NCBI GenBank assembly: GCA_900491605.1 | Contig: UESW01004354.1 | Span: forward strand, 691,189-755,188 | Length of the DNA: 64,000 bases | DNA from: Calamus simplicifolius | Taxonomy: Eukaryota; Streptophyta; Magnoliopsida; Arecales; Arecaceae | Direction of reading: 5' to 3' | Part shown: one piece after another, positions 21,325 through 33,589 of the stretch | Layout of the letters: the number at the start of each line of letters is the position of its first letter | Numbering within the stretch: the stretch's first letter is position 1 | Notes under the pieces: model-generated | Told to the model about the DNA's origin: nothing | Databases searched by the model: none | The model's input: the letters and a program-made list of their open reading frames with translations, nothing else | Made by a program: the position numbers and the translations under genes

Positions 21325-21955
21325 AGTCGAGCTAATGTGGCCCCCATTCAATAACCAATATAAGGTTGTTCCAAATTTGATGACCAAGGGCCCAACACCA
21401 ATGAATCTCTAAGCTACTTACCATCAAAAAATTCGTGAGATTTGGAGATACATGACCTATGCATCCAATGGTCAAAATATTAATTGTTTGTATTATTAAA
21501 ATTGCCCATTTTTTATCACTGGATATATAAGCAATGCATTTTCTTATGTGGGCATCCACAAAACAGTCGAAATAAGGCTAGCCTTGATTGGATGACTAAG
21601 GGCTTGGCACTGGTGATTTGAGCTATTGATATAAACTACTATCTCTAAGTTGTTTCCCGCTAAAAATCATATGATTTGGAAATAACAATATATGCATTGC
21701 TTATTCATCTAGTGATAAAAATTCGACAGTTTTAATAGCACGAGCAATGCATATTTTTTGACCATTAGATGCGTAAGCTGGATATCTCCAAATCACGAGA
21801 TTTTTTGATAATAAGTTATTTAGAAATAATAGAACATGTCTAATATTTTGTTAATTGTTGTGGGCCCCATGATTATTCTGTCTGGACCTACTTTATTTGG
21901 GCCGTTGTATGGATGCCCACATATTAGCTCATCTTTCTCCTCTCTGTTTGTTTTT
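21325..21955. mobile_element. long imperfect inverted repeat (fold-back or MITE-like), about 630 bp
   Basis: The left arm has GAGCTAATGTGG, then GATTTGGAGATA, GCATCCAATGGTCAAAA, TATTAAAATTGCC and TTATCACTGGATATATAAGC. The reverse complement of the right arm has GAGCTAATATGTGG, GATTTGGAGATA, GCATCTAATGGTCAAAA, TATTAAAACTGTC and TTATCACTAGATGAATAAGC in the same order. A transcript would fold into a long hairpin. No target-site duplication or transposase was found, so the class is open. Confidence 0.55.
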
Positions 21956-21957
21956 TT

Positions 21958-22022
21958 GTCTATACATAAGTACATACATATATTCATACATACATATCTT
22001 TATATATGTATGTATGTATGTG
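21958..22022. repeat. TACA/TATG tetranucleotide microsatellite
   Basis: Runs of TACATACA and TGTATGTATGTATG; simple repeat. Confidence 0.8.
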
Positions 22023-22219
22023 TAGTGAGAGAGAGTCATTCTTAAGGAAGATTTTTACTTGGTACAGGTTTGTTGTATGAAGGGATGAATGGAACTCAGT
22101 CATCCTATATGAACTCTGAAAATTTTGGTGTCAGAAGTTGAAGTTAGATGACACATCTGAACTCATGTGAGCATTTAATAAATGTTTGTGTTAATTTCTC
22201 TTATGCAACTACTTATTTA

Positions 22220-22305
22220 AGCCTTGTTTGGATTGGCTGCTGGCATGCCTTTACGTGGCTGTTTTCAGCAGCTATGTGAGATAGTTGTTGGTCCCAAACA
22301 GGCCT
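22220..22305. mobile_element. 86-bp Tourist-like MITE with TTA TSD
   Basis: The left end AGCCTTGTTTGG and right end CCAAACAGGCCT are inverted repeats. TTA flanks both sides (22217-22219 and 22306-22308), the target duplication typical of PIF/Harbinger elements. It is much shorter than most Tourist elements. Confidence 0.65.
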
Positions 22306-22354
22306 TTAGATGGGGGCTTTGAGCTTCAAGGCTTATTTCTTTCATAGGTTTTGG

Positions 22355-22625
22355 CTGATGCACTTTTTGTGATTCCCAGTAGTCAAATTGAAGTTCAATG
22401 ACAGGCTTAAGGATTAGGTCATTTAAAAATGAAATGTAATGATTGCTTGGTAGAATTAGGATTCTTGTAATGGCTTGTCATTGAAGTCCAATGACAGGCT
22501 GATGTACTTTTTGTGAGTCCCAGTAACCAAATTGGAGTCCAATGACAGGCTTAAGGATTATGTGTCATATTAAAAATGAAATGTATCGATTGCTTGGTAG
22601 AATTAGGAGTCTTGTAATGGCTAGC
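22355..22625 (+). repeat. tandem duplication of about 140 bp
   Basis: Two copies contain GCTGATG-ACTTTTTGTGA-TCCCAGTA, then CCAATGACAGGCTTAAGGAT or a close variant, and GATTGCTTGGTAGAATTAGG. Noncoding. Confidence 0.7.
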
Positions 22626-22946
22626 ATAATAGTAATACTATTGGCAAGCAAATATATTATTTAGGATTGATTTTATATGCCTCACATGTTGAGTGAATGG
22701 CAACTATGGTTTTCAGAGTTTCTTGAGTTTTACTTGTACATCTTTCATGAATTCTAGTTGCCAACCATAATGAGAGGACCAGGTTATCTTTTGGTCTACT
22801 GTTTGACTTCAATTCGTTGCATCAATGCTATCTTTTTGCATAAATGGTCTTTTTATTAGGACATGCTCCTCTTGACGATGAAACTTGATGTGGTACCAAT
22901 CATTGAGTAGAAAGTTGGGTTCAAGAATCTAAACCCAAAATAAGCT

Positions 22947-23006
22947 TAGCTCAACTCAACTCAACCCAACTCATCCAAGCCTTTTCCCAACTACATGGGG
23001 TCGACT
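22947..23006 (-). mobile_element. 60-bp RTE/Au-type 3'-tail insertion with perfect 16-bp TSD
   Basis: AAACCCAAAATAAGCT occurs at 22931-22946 and again at 23007-23022. Between the copies, on the minus strand, are GACCCCATGTAGTTGGGAAA, an AGGC block and a GAGTTGAGTTGAG tail. Only the tail end of the retroposon was inserted. Confidence 0.85.
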
Positions 23007-23462
23007 AAACCCAAAATAAGCTAAGGGCAGGAATTCTGGGACTGATTGATATCAACAAGGTTGAATGAGAACATTATGTTTGCACAATTTGAAATCAGGG
23101 AAGATGAAACCAACACTGTAGGAAAAAGCAACATAAGTGAGAAGATGGGGGAATGTGCTCCCAGGAAATTTTTGTTAATACATTTGTTTGAGATGGATTG
23201 CAAGGCCCACAATTATTTTATGTGGTTCATTGGTATCTCTAGTTGTCACTGAATTATGTAGGAGAATTTTAGTAGGATTGGAGAGTGGGAACACCCATAT
23301 ATTCAATCATGTAAATGCATATTCTTTTAAAATTTTTTTGGAGTTATATCTTATTGTAACCTGACCATCCCTAAATTGACAAATATTATATGATTACCAA
23401 TTTAGAAAATAATTTTGTTAATGTTAGTATCAATAAATTATTATTCTTAAGATCCTGCAAGA

Positions 23463-23687
23463 TACAACGAAGATGCTCAGTTAGAAAGAATGATTTTTAA
23501 CAATCCATGGTAAGATAGAGGTAGAGGTAGAAACTAATATGGACAAAATAATTAAAAAAGATATAACTATTTTTATAATTTGAATGTCGACTTAGTTCCG
23601 AATAGAGCAGAGTGGAGCAAGCAGATTCATGTAGCCGACCCCATGTAGTTGGGAAAAGGCTTAGATGATGAGTTGAGTTGAGTTGAG
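23463..23687 (+). mobile_element. 225-bp RTE-type LINE 3' fragment with 15-bp TSD
   Basis: It carries GATTCATGTAGCCGACCCCA, TGTAGTTGGGAAAAGGC and a (GTTGA)n tail. TAAGATCCTGCAAGA (23448-23462) and TAAGATCCCGCAAGA (23688-23702) flank it, differing at one base. It is a 5'-truncated copy and the best local reference for the tail family. Confidence 0.75.
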
Positions 23688-23702
23688 TAAGATCCCGCAA
23701 GA

Positions 23703-24293
23703 AATGAATATACTCCTATACATCTCTTTTAATCATCAAGAGGATTAAAAATGATATAGAATTTAGTAACTTGTGTGGATGTCCATGATATCTTGATGTT
23801 GTGCATGTGCATGTCTTTAGTCACTAAGTAGGTGTATTTTATGTTCTTGTAAACCCATATCATTGCGAGTGTAGGTTATGGAATACAAGGATCCTGGTGT
23901 AACTTTGAATTCCTGTCATGGGAGAGTGCAATCTAAATGATCATTCTTTTCAATGCTGAGACATGGAGAACTTTTTGGTCATGGCAGGTTATGGTTACTT
24001 ATGCGCTTATGCTGCTCAAGCTTTAGAGAAGGTGGTGGTAATTCTACCTTTCTCCTTCAGTGCTTCCTATGGGCATTTTAGGACTAAAATCAATCTAAAC
24101 AAATCTTTTCTCTACCATCTGTGTGGAAAAGCTGCCTCGTTTCACATCCAGTAACTAAAAATTGGACTGATTTTTGTGGATGCTTTTGAGTAAGCCAGAA
24201 ATTTGCTACTTGCTGCCCCTAATAAAGCATCATGTGTTCCTTTTTCCTTAAGGCAACCCAAATCAACTTTTTAGCACCAATTCTCAGGGAAAC
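23703..24293. other. AT-rich intergenic sequence
   Basis: Nothing supportable is seen here. Confidence 0.5.
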
Positions 24294-24296
24294 TTA

Positions 24297-24589
24297 GGTA
24301 GCGTTTGATTCATAAAAAGCTATCCCTGGATAAGTGTATAGGATAGCATTTATCCAGGGGATAGCTTAAGGGATAACCACTTTTTTTAAATAACAGCTTT
24401 GTCATCAAGGACTAACTCTAGTTATTCTTGGGGTCCCTAGAGAATAAGTTCAGAGGATAACCCATGGTTAAATATGGTTATCCCCTCTGGTTAAACTTTT
24501 TTAGAGTTATCCGTTTTACTTATAGCTTTTGGGAGTAAGAGGGAATATCCAGAGGATATCCCTTCTTATCCCCTATTTCAAATACAGCC
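24297..24589. mobile_element. 293-bp Tourist-like (PIF/Harbinger) MITE with TTA TSD
   Basis: The left end is GGTAGCGTTTGATTCAT and the reverse complement of the right end is GGCTGTATTTGAAAT, an imperfect terminal inverted repeat. TTA lies on both sides (24294-24296, 24590-24592). The interior repeats GGATAACC/GGGATA motifs in both orientations, so it can fold on itself. Confidence 0.7.
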
Positions 24590-24592
24590 TTA

Positions 24593-27500
24593 CTGCGTAC
24601 TCTGAATTGTAATTTTACTGATAAAATATGTGGCTGAGCAAAGATCAGTTCATGGGTGGAACTAATAGGAGCTCTGGAGAAACTACTTTGAACTATTAGA
24701 AGAAACTCTTCTGGAAGCAGGACAATGTGTATCTGGTTTTAGGTCCTGGAGAGGATATAGAGAACGTGGATAAATATATGCATACTTGCAATGACTCAAC
24801 CAGGGAGGCAGGCATCAAAATAAAATTGTGCTTTAGAAACACAAAGTTGGAAATCATATTCAAACATAGTTCAAAGAGTTCATCAACGGAGTGTGTGTCA
24901 GATGAGCAGGCAGCAAACATAGAAAAGTGTTTGATACTGGCTTCTACTTGATCGACAATTAATTCTGGTTGCACGAATTCTGCAGACAGCATGGACAAAG
25001 ATGGTTGCAATGATGTTGGCAATAATCTGGATGGGATATCATGAAGTTATGTTTTTCAGCCTGATGGAGAAATGATAGTTATGTTGGAATTTTTGAATCC
25101 TTGCCATAGCCAGGTGTCTTGAATATGTGTCCAAGGGCAGAGCATTGTGGCTATAGGATACAATGAAGAGAGGCATAATTGAATCTGCTGATGGAAGCAG
25201 TGGATTTATCATTATTTTCTTACATAGAATGGTCACTTTTTGAAAATTTGAATTGTTTTTTGCTTTAATTAATGAATCATGTGCAAATCTAGTTTAGAGT
25301 TAATGAATGTTGTTCTGCAATTGTAACACATGCCGGTTGTCACCTTGTACAAATTATGTTCTTCAATACATTAGTTTCTCTTCAAGCTGGATGAGAGAGA
25401 GAGAGAGAGAGATTCCTCTAAGAGGAAAAAAATATCTAGAGTGAAAAAAACACTTGCTTCCATTTTTTATAATATAGTTACAATTAGACTACATATTTCT
25501 GGAGTCAATAGTGACAGGCAGTAAATATACTCCTTGCATTCTATGCTTTCTCTGGGTTTTCTGTACTCAGTTACTCTGTCTCGATCTGAGTATGGATTGT
25601 CAATATGTATTTGTTTGGCATTTGAAATGCACACCAGTGTGAAGTTAGCAAGGGTGGCTAGTCATGTGAACCCTGCTGATCTACCATTACAGGAAGAGCT
25701 TACAAGCTGCATTGCCCTTTTGATATCAGTTCTGGAAAGCATCGGTGCCGCTTGTTCTGGATTTCATGCTTCATATAGTTGAGGTTTATGTTCTTGTGTT
25801 GAATGGAATGATATGTCAATATTTTGACAGCACTGAAAGGTAGAGAATGATGAAGGTGGAGATGATGGTAATCATTAAATGACATGTCAGCAATTAGTGA
25901 AGATAGCATTGGGAAAAAAATTACAAATCTGACTTAGAAGTGATAAATATTGTGATGCGAAGCTGCTTGATTTGCAAGATCAGATAGCTTATAACTACTT
26001 GGTGGAGTTTTGCCATGCTGCAGTTTGAATGATGATATTTGATTTTGGTTACTTGTAATGCACTATTCTAGTTGCATAGGCTTGCCATTTTGCTAAGATT
26101 GAAGCCTTCTGTTTAATTTTCATCTTTGTAAAGAATTTTCTAATCCGTTTCTCATGGACATCTTTGGTTTAAAAATGGAACAGGGGTCACCTTGCGGATC
26201 GTTTTCTTTGGCCATTCTGATGAGATGGAATATATATAATCTGTTATGATACAAGATAACATCATGGCAGATACAATTTCTGGAGTTATCCGAGGCTGGT
26301 AAATCAGAGATTCACCTGGGGGACTGGATATACGACAAAGAGGTAGCCGTTGCTAGTTCAGCAAATGTGGTCTTTGATCATGAACCTTGGTTCAGCTAAA
26401 AACTTGGAGCCATGGTGTTGATATTAAGTTTTATGATCTCAGTTACACCCTGCAACTACGATGATCCATTGGGACGCGAGAGAACCATGGTTTAAAGCAG
26501 GCTTTCTAGACCATGCATTACTTCATAAATCATGCATAAGAGGATGCTAACGGTGAAAATGGACTCTCTTTCAAACTTTGCTTTCAGCATCCAAGCATTC
26601 GTAGTTATTTGTTTTTTGATCTAAAACCTATTTAATATCAGTAGGAAGCAATCATAGAGCATCCAACCTCACAGAATACAGGGGAAATTATTGGTACCAA
26701 AATCTCTGATCTCAAAGCAATTTGCGTGCATGCATGCGATTGTTGGTCTGCGAGGTGTGAATATTGTCGATTTATTTTCCTTTTCTCGAGAAATTGGTGG
26801 GGGACCGACCCTACATGCTTCGATATTTTATTATTTATTTGTCGGGGCTGCTATGTAATCCAACGGATTTTGAAATTTGAAAGACCGGTTGGTGGACCGG
26901 AAGGATGTCAGATTGGCTGCATAATTAATTCTCGAAGCCGTGGATGTCCTCGACGATAGACCGTAGACGGACGCCTTAGCCTTCGTTGGCCTCACGCTGG
27001 ACCCCTTCACCACCCCCGGCGCTTTCCCCTCTCCCCTGTCCGAAGTCAAATGAACGTCAGAGGAAAATTTTTAAAAAAATGCACGTCCGTTCCCGTGTCG
27101 AACGCTCCATCGCCGCCAGTTCATAAGGACGTCTTCTTATTCCTTGCTAAAAGAGTCGAGATGCTGATAGAAAAACTTGATCAAATTAATGCTGCTCTTC
27201 TGCAAAAAAAAAAGGAAAAGATCGAGCATCCAAGTTCCAAAATAACGCGGTGTCCATTGACTCCATTCTCCTATTTTCTTTTTGTCACATAGGATCCTCT
27301 CCTAATCCCTATTGACCCATCCTTAAGATAGCCCTAATATTTCGTAGTTAAAGTCACAAGGCATTAAATGCAGCCTGTCCACCTGATTCATGGCATCAAT
27401 GTTGCATCACACCTTAAATTCTGGAGATCGTAACGCTGAACAAAAAGCTTTCTCATCTGGACCAGACCAGCCCTCTTTAACTTTCTTCTCGGCCAAACGT

Positions 27501-28695
27501 TCACGCGTGGACACCCCAACAGCTGTCTTGCTTTCTAACTTCTTCTCTGCCAAACGTTCACGCGTGGACACACCAACAGATGTCTTAAGTCTTAAGCAAG
27601 GGCCAATTTGAATGCCAGGATCGTCTTACCCATTTAGTGTACTTACCCTTCTGAAAATAGGATTGATAGGAGAGCATCTTATATAGGATCATAATGTATC
27701 CGTGGCTTGATCGCTTCATCTATGATCATGTCTCGCTTTCAACATGAGCATTCTCGCCAATGTGACTCACTGTATTATTATAGAGAATCCAAGGAAGCTC
27801 TCTCTTTCAATTTAGAATCCAAGGACACAAATTTATAGATAGAGATATACCATTTTACCGAGGGTAGCCTAGAGCATCATTTCTACAACTTTTTAATTTT
27901 ATGGTCGGAGGGAGCTCGCGGATGAGACCCAGGGTGCCGTTAGCTTCTTAGCTCTATTTCAGGGAATGGAGAAGTCAGAAAGATTTGCCCATGACTCGAT
28001 CGAAGTTAAATGCGATGAAGGGTTTTTTTTTGGTACGAATAATCATACTAGTTTAGTGTGCATTAATTCTGATAAATTAAAAAATAGAATATGTTTAAGC
28101 GCACAGAAATTTTTTTACTTTCAAATCTAAAATGCAGAATAATAGACCATAGATACCACCATCCAGTCAGCTGCAGAGTTGATTTTTTGGTAGACTGAAT
28201 GGATTTGGACGTTGTGAATCTTTCGAAAGATAGATTAGATAACATGAAGAATAAGGTTGATAGAAATCTGATTATACCAGTTCTGTCGTCGAAGCCCAGA
28301 GAGTTCTCCTCAATGAAAAGATTATGAGCATAAAGATAAGTAATGTCTCAACCAAAGAAATAGACATCACTCTATCAATTATATGGATAATAAATGCTGA
28401 GCCTACCAATCTTCTTAGAATATTTTTATCAAAATTAATTTTGATAAACGAAGGCTCTCAAAGAGATCCAGGTTTGATTAAGCACACAGCTGGTTTTTTT
28501 TATTTTTTATTTTTAGGAAGCACACAGCTGGTTTTTGGCAGCACAAACGGAACCCGGACAAAGCCCATAGCTGTGGACGCGGATACAGTTGCCTCCAGGC
28601 TGTTCTCTTTATTTCAGCAATCAAAAAGCCAATAACGTATCACGCGCTCAATCGTGGACCCTTTTTTTTTTTTTAAAAAAAAAATCAGTTCCACC
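24593..28695. other. 4.1-kb intergenic stretch with minor repeats only
   Basis: No supportable gene. It contains a (GA)n run near 25391-25411. A 57-bp-offset tandem duplication lies at 27479-27589, both copies with CCAAACGTTCACGCGTGGAC. The phrase AGCACACAGCTGGTTTT is repeated at about 28481 and 28520. Short frames such as 25534-25782 show no known domain. Confidence 0.45.
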
Positions 28696-28703
28696 TATTA
28701 ATA
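28696..28703 (+). promoter_or_regulatory. possible TATA box of the XTH gene
   Basis: TATTAATA, 80 bp before the ATG, in a plausible place. No other promoter evidence. Confidence 0.3.
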
Positions 28704-28782
28704 CGCCTTTGAAACCAGATCTCTCCATCAAGAAACAAACGCCAAAATCCCCACAGCCTTCAATATTTCTCCCACCTCTCCC

Positions 28783-29870
28783 ATGGCGATGCTTGTAGTT
28801 TCCCTGCTAGCTCTTTCCTCCTTGCTAGCCATAGCACACGGTGGCAACTTCTACGAGGATTGCAAAGTTGCGTGGGGCGGCTGGCGTGGTAAGATCGTCA
28901 ATAGCCAGCTCCTCACCCTGTCTCTCGACAAATACTCTGGCTCCGGCTTTGAATCCAAGAATGAGTATCTCTTCGGCAAAATTGAGGTGCAGATCAAGCT
29001 CATACCTGGCAACTCGGCCGGCACGGTCACCACCTTCTACGTAAACCCTTACGCCACCTATTCATCAAACATTTAATTTATACTGTCACTTATAGTCCCA
29101 TATATACATAGCTAACGTCTCATGGATATTTTGTTTATGTTGTGGCGTGCAGTTAAGCTCGCAAGGGCCGACTCATGATGAGATCGACTTCGAGTTCCTC
29201 GGCAACGTTAGCGGCCAACCTTACACCGTGCACACCAATGTGTATACCCAGGGGAAGGGCAATAGGGAGCAGCAGTTCCACCTATGGTTTGATCCCACCA
29301 AGGACTTCCACACCTATTCCATCACATGGAATCCGCAACATGTTATGTAAAGCCTATTCGAACCTTTTAATTTTGCTATTTTGGATCGATACTTTAATTT
29401 CTTTCAGCTAGTTATGCATAATTAATGGCCTTGCATGTGTTTTCGTTAATTATCTTCTTTCTCTCAGCTTCGCGGTGGATGACATTCCGCTGAGAGATTT
29501 CAGGAATCTTGAGTCGAGAGGGGTGGCATTCCCCAAGAATCAGCCTATGAAATTGTACTCAACCCTGTGGAACGCCGACGACTGGGCCACGATGGGCGGC
29601 GCTGTGAAGACCGACTGGACTAGCGCGCCGTTCACCGCGTCCTTCCGAAACTTCAATGCCGATGCCTGCGTTTGGTCCGCCGGCACCTCTCGGTGCTCTT
29701 CGGGAACATCGCGAGGCTCGTCAGCTGCTAAGAAAGCGTGGTGGAATCAGCAGCTGGACGCGACCAAGTACCGAAGGATGAGATGGGTGCAGAGGAAGTA
29801 CATGGTTTACGACTATTGTTCCGATCGGAAGCGATTCCCTCGTGCGCCTCGCGAGTGCAGGCGCCGTTGA
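28783..29870 (+). CDS. XTH: xyloglucan endotransglucosylase/hydrolase (GH16), three exons, 284 aa
   Basis: Exons are 28783-29040, 29153-29346 and 29468-29870, with introns GTAAAC...GCAG and GTAAAG...CTCAG in consistent phase. A signal peptide (MAMLVVSLLALSSLLAIAHG) sends the protein to the cell wall, where XTHs cut and rejoin xyloglucan during growth. The catalytic motif DEIDFEFLG covers residues 95-103, with nucleophile Glu96 and acid/base Glu100. N-glycosylation site NVS is at 104-106, as usual in the family. Further blocks are GKGNREQQFHLWFDPT, FPKNQPMKLYSTLWNADDWA and ASFRNFNADACVW. The C-terminal XET domain has KYRRMRWVQRKYMVYDYC. The overall pattern is closest to the TCH4/XTH22-25 group. 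Intact and of normal length; hydrolase-only activity is unlikely for that group (family knowledge). Confidence 0.92.
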
Positions 29871-30820
29871 TCAGGAGGAGAGCACGCGTCCCCCCATAGA
29901 AATGGTTCACGAGCGTTTTTCAGGGGTTAATGTTTTGTTCTTGGCTGTTTACGTACTCGTTATATTTTATTTGTTTGTTTGTTTTTACGTTGATCCACGA
30001 TGGAATGAAATTCATGCAATAATATAATAGGTGTCGAAGAGTAAATTTGGCAATTAGAGTTGAACACCTGAATTTGGGCTACCAATGGACGCAACCTTTT
30101 CGGGGGACAGGTTTTATATACTATATATTTCTAAGGATAAGAAAATTCACGATTATATATAATGCTGATGGTTCTCTTCCTCTCTTTCTCTGATAAAACC
30201 TAACCCACATAGCTGTGGGTCAAATATGAATCTCATATCAAGACCTGAACTCCATCGGTGTTTAGGTGTAAACAGTAAACGTAATCAAATTCAAATCAAG
30301 TTTGACTGGACTTAATCAACGTACGTTTCCCTAGATTTACGGGTTTCCGAAGTTTGTGGGATCGGCTGGTGACCTACAAAATTACAGACTAAGCAAACTC
30401 TCAACATGAAACAAGATCCCACCATAGTATAGGGGTGGTATTTTTGTATTCATATTGATTGAAGCCATGGTATAACGCTACGTAAGGTAACATGAAAATA
30501 ATATGATTAATTAATTATATCAAAAATTTTAATATAAATATAATTTAATTATTTTTTATAACAAATAAAATAGAATAATAAATTAGAATCTTAAAAAAGT
30601 TACTTCATGAACATCAACATCAATAAGGTGCATTAGTCGAAGAGAAAAATTTGTCGTTTATGCTGTTGAAAAGCTGCTCTCTAATTTGCTAAAAAATCAA
30701 TAATCTAATTTACTTCACAGCGATAAGTAAATTGAAGAGATGCTGAAATAGTATGAAATAGCAATCACAATATGATTAGATTATTAAACATATAAAATGA
30801 TATGACATACGTAAGAGCAT
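29871..30820. other. XTH 3' UTR and AT-rich intergenic sequence
   Basis: T-rich 3' UTR followed by AT-rich sequence up to the 5' LTR of element B; no gene seen. Confidence 0.45.
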
Positions 30821-31914
30821 TATTGAGGGGTAAAATTGCTATTGTATTGATAACTGTGCGAACGGGCTAAGATCAGCCCCAGCCCCTACTTGCTACGCTG
30901 CGCCTACGAAGAACGAGCTAGCTAGTATGATCCGACGGATCGAGCAACCCATAGCTCGGCTCCTCTGGGCCATTCATGGCTCGGCTCCCCCGAGCCATCC
31001 ATAGCTCGGCTTTCCCGAGCAACCCATAGCTCGGTTCCTCCGAGCCATCCATAGCTCGGCTTCTCCGAGCAACCCATAGCTCGGCCCCCGAGCCATCCAT
31101 AGCTCGGCCTCCCCGAGCCACCCATAGCTCGGCTCCCCCGAGCAACCCATAGCTCGGCTATCCCAACCAACCCATAGCTCGGCTCCCCCGAGCCATCCAT
31201 AGCTCGGCTTCCCCGAGCAACCCATAGCTCGGCTCACCCAAGCCATCCATAGCTCAGCCTCCCCGAGCAACCCATAGCTCAGCTTCCCCGAGTAACCCGT
31301 AGCTCGACATGCACCTCCGCGGAGCCTGGCGCGGGAGAGCCCAAGTCTAGTATAACGGAATCCCAAACAAAGAATCGTATCGAGGAGTGGCCTAGGATCT
31401 GCGATAATGGCCTAGGACCTACGCAGTCATTAGACCTCAAGTCATCAGAGAGCTCTCCCAGCCGTCGATCCTCCAACAGACAAGATATGGATCCCACCGG
31501 CCTCACAACGACTTGATTCGAATCATCTCCGTATCCCAACAACCTTCGAACCTTCCAGAAGGCGCTCAAGATTCAGGTGATTGCCTATAAATAAGATACT
31601 CCCAGATTCTCTCAGGTACATAAGCTCCCGTACACAGCTCCTGGCTCACTGTCACTCCTCTCTCTCTGCTCCCCCCGCCGTCGGCGCTCCGCAAGAGCTC
31701 CCAATTGGTCACCCCTGGAGGGACTCCTCAGAGAGATCCTTCTTCTCATTTCTGTTGATCGTCGATCCCCACTGACTTGAGCGTCGGAGGGTCTTCCGCG
31801 GAGGGCCACCCCCAATGCCTCTCGCGTGAGGACTTCTGTGCAGGTCTGCCCAGGAGGAAGCCCGATCAGGAGACCGATCGCGCCCGAGTCGGAGGACAGA
31901 TCCCGGCGGCAACA
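30821..31914 (+). repeat. 5' LTR of element B
   Basis: It begins TATTGAGGGGTAAAATTGC (3' copy TGTTGAGAGG, so the first G has probably mutated) and ends GGCGGCAACA. Positions 30940-31310 are an array of about 25-bp units of the type CCCATAGCTCGGCTCCCCCG. A TATA box (TATAAATA, 31586-31593) and the block ACTTGAGCGTCGGAGG near 31775 mark the promoter and the R/U5 part. Confidence 0.85.
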
Positions 31915-31934
31915 GATTGGCGCTAGAGGAAGGG
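31915..31934 (+). other. primer-binding site of element B
   Basis: GATTGGCGCTAGAGGAAGGG directly follows the LTR; its first nine bases equal those of element A. The tRNA was not identified. Confidence 0.6.
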
Positions 31935-31999
31935 CCTCAAGTCCCATTAAAACTTGAAGAAAGGAGATAAGGATCTCGATCCGAAAGAGAACCTCTCCA

Positions 32000-33495
32000 A
32001 TGGCTAATAGGAGAAGAGCAACTTCTGAAGCCCAGGACCAGGTCGTCTCCCAAAGACCTGATCCGATGAGTAACGTGGCGCCGCCGCCGCCACCAGTTGA
32101 GACCCGTCACCGCCAGCTATCCCGGTGACCCAGGATCAGTTCGCCACACTGGTCCAGTAGGTCCAAGCCCTGACCCATCTGGTTCAGGAGCGCCTCGCAA
32201 CTGCCCCTGCTCCACGCCTTCCTGAGGAGGCCGCAGCCCCTTTTTCTTTGGCCACCTCTTCTTCTGGTCCGCATGGAGTCGCGGACCCCCGCACCGACCC
32301 AAGGAGGACAACCAGTCCCACGAGGGGCTGCAACAGGGATCCTCCAGATCTCGGCGGGCCCGACCCTCTCTCCGGAGTCCTCCCGCCATGATTATCGCCC
32401 TCCCCGTGCTCTCCTCCCAGCTCCTCCTCTTACATCTGAAGAGGAGATCCACCGACAACTCTGGGAGATGCGTCAGGAGCTGGACGCCGCCAAGCAGGCT
32501 CATCCGCCTCAGCCCAAGGCGGAGCAGGGCATCCCCTTCTCCAAAGGGATCATGGAGGAAGTGATTCCCTCCCATGTTAAGCTACCCGCCATCGAGCCCT
32601 ACCATGGCTCCTCTGATCCGGATGATCATCTCAGTAGCTTCCGGTCAATAATGATGTTCCACGGAGCATCAGACGCGATCCTCTGCCGCGCTTTCCCTTC
32701 CACCCTCAGAGGATCTGCCCGAACCTGGTTCAACGCCTTGAAACCAGGTTCCGTTGATTCATTCGACGAGCTGAGCCATCTTTTATTGGCCAGTTCGTCA
32801 GTAGCCACCGTCACCGACGGAGATCCGACTCCCTCTCTGAAGTTAAGCAGAGAGAGGGGGAGTCCTTGAGAAATTACCTTGGCCGTTTCAACAAGGCCAT
32901 GCTAGAGGTGGACCACCTTAATCATGAGGTGGCTATGTCCGCCCTAGCGGGGGAGTTTGAAGGAGAGCGACTTCTACCTGGCGATGGAGTCAGCTACCCC
33001 CCGAACCTCTCCGATATGATGGCCCTGGCAGACAAATACGCCAGGGTCGAAGAATCGGAGAGCTGCCCCGCCGAGCTGGTGAAGAAGAAAGAGCCTAAAG
33101 GTTCGGACAGGCACCGACCCATCCGTCAGCCAAGCCCGCCTCGCCGCCAAAGAGCTCCCCTGCCGCCGCCAAGAAATCGCTCCCGAGCCGCCCAGGCGAT
33201 TCGACCGGTACACCCCACTCACTGTTCCTAGGCGCAAATCCTCATGGAGATAGAGCCAGCTCCCCGACCAACTCCTCTCCGAGGGAACCCAACTCGGAGG
33301 GACCCCACCAAATACTGCCGCTATCACCGGGAGCATGGCCACGACACTGAGGAATGCTGGCAGCTGAAGAATGAGATTGAGAGGCTGATCCAACGGGGCC
33401 GACTGAACCAGTTCAGGAGGGCGCCCGAGCCAGGACAAGGGGTGACCGCCAGCCCGAGCTTCAGCAGCCTCCTCCTCCTCCAAATCCACCCGTAA
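32000..33495 (+). pseudogene. gag: element B gag, broken
   Basis: ATG at 32000 (MANRRRATSEAQ). A frame change near 32120 and a TAG at 32158-32160, in a place where Gln fits, interrupt the Pro-rich N-terminus. The capsid-type domain (about 32540-32960) includes IEPYHGSSDPDDHLSSFR and FPSTLRGSARTWFNAL. The zinc knuckle CRYHREHGHDTEEC is near 33318-33360. Further frame changes lie near 32860 and 33230. Confidence 0.85.
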
Positions 33496-33589
33496 TCGGC
33501 CACATCAACATGATTGAAGAGGCCGGCGGCTCGAGCTCCAGAAATGATGATGAAGGCTCGGCGCCAAAGAAAGCACGAACGGGTGAGCT

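Noticed and set aside
24696..25782. Possible small genes between the Tourist MITE and XTH
   Set aside because: Frames of 74-108 codons without domain, start context or splice partners in AT-rich DNA; chance length.
30918..31366. SYGWLGGAELW-type repetitive peptides in the B LTRs (also 45540-45865)
   Set aside because: Array translation; the LTR is noncoding, and frames differ between the two LTRs of the same element.
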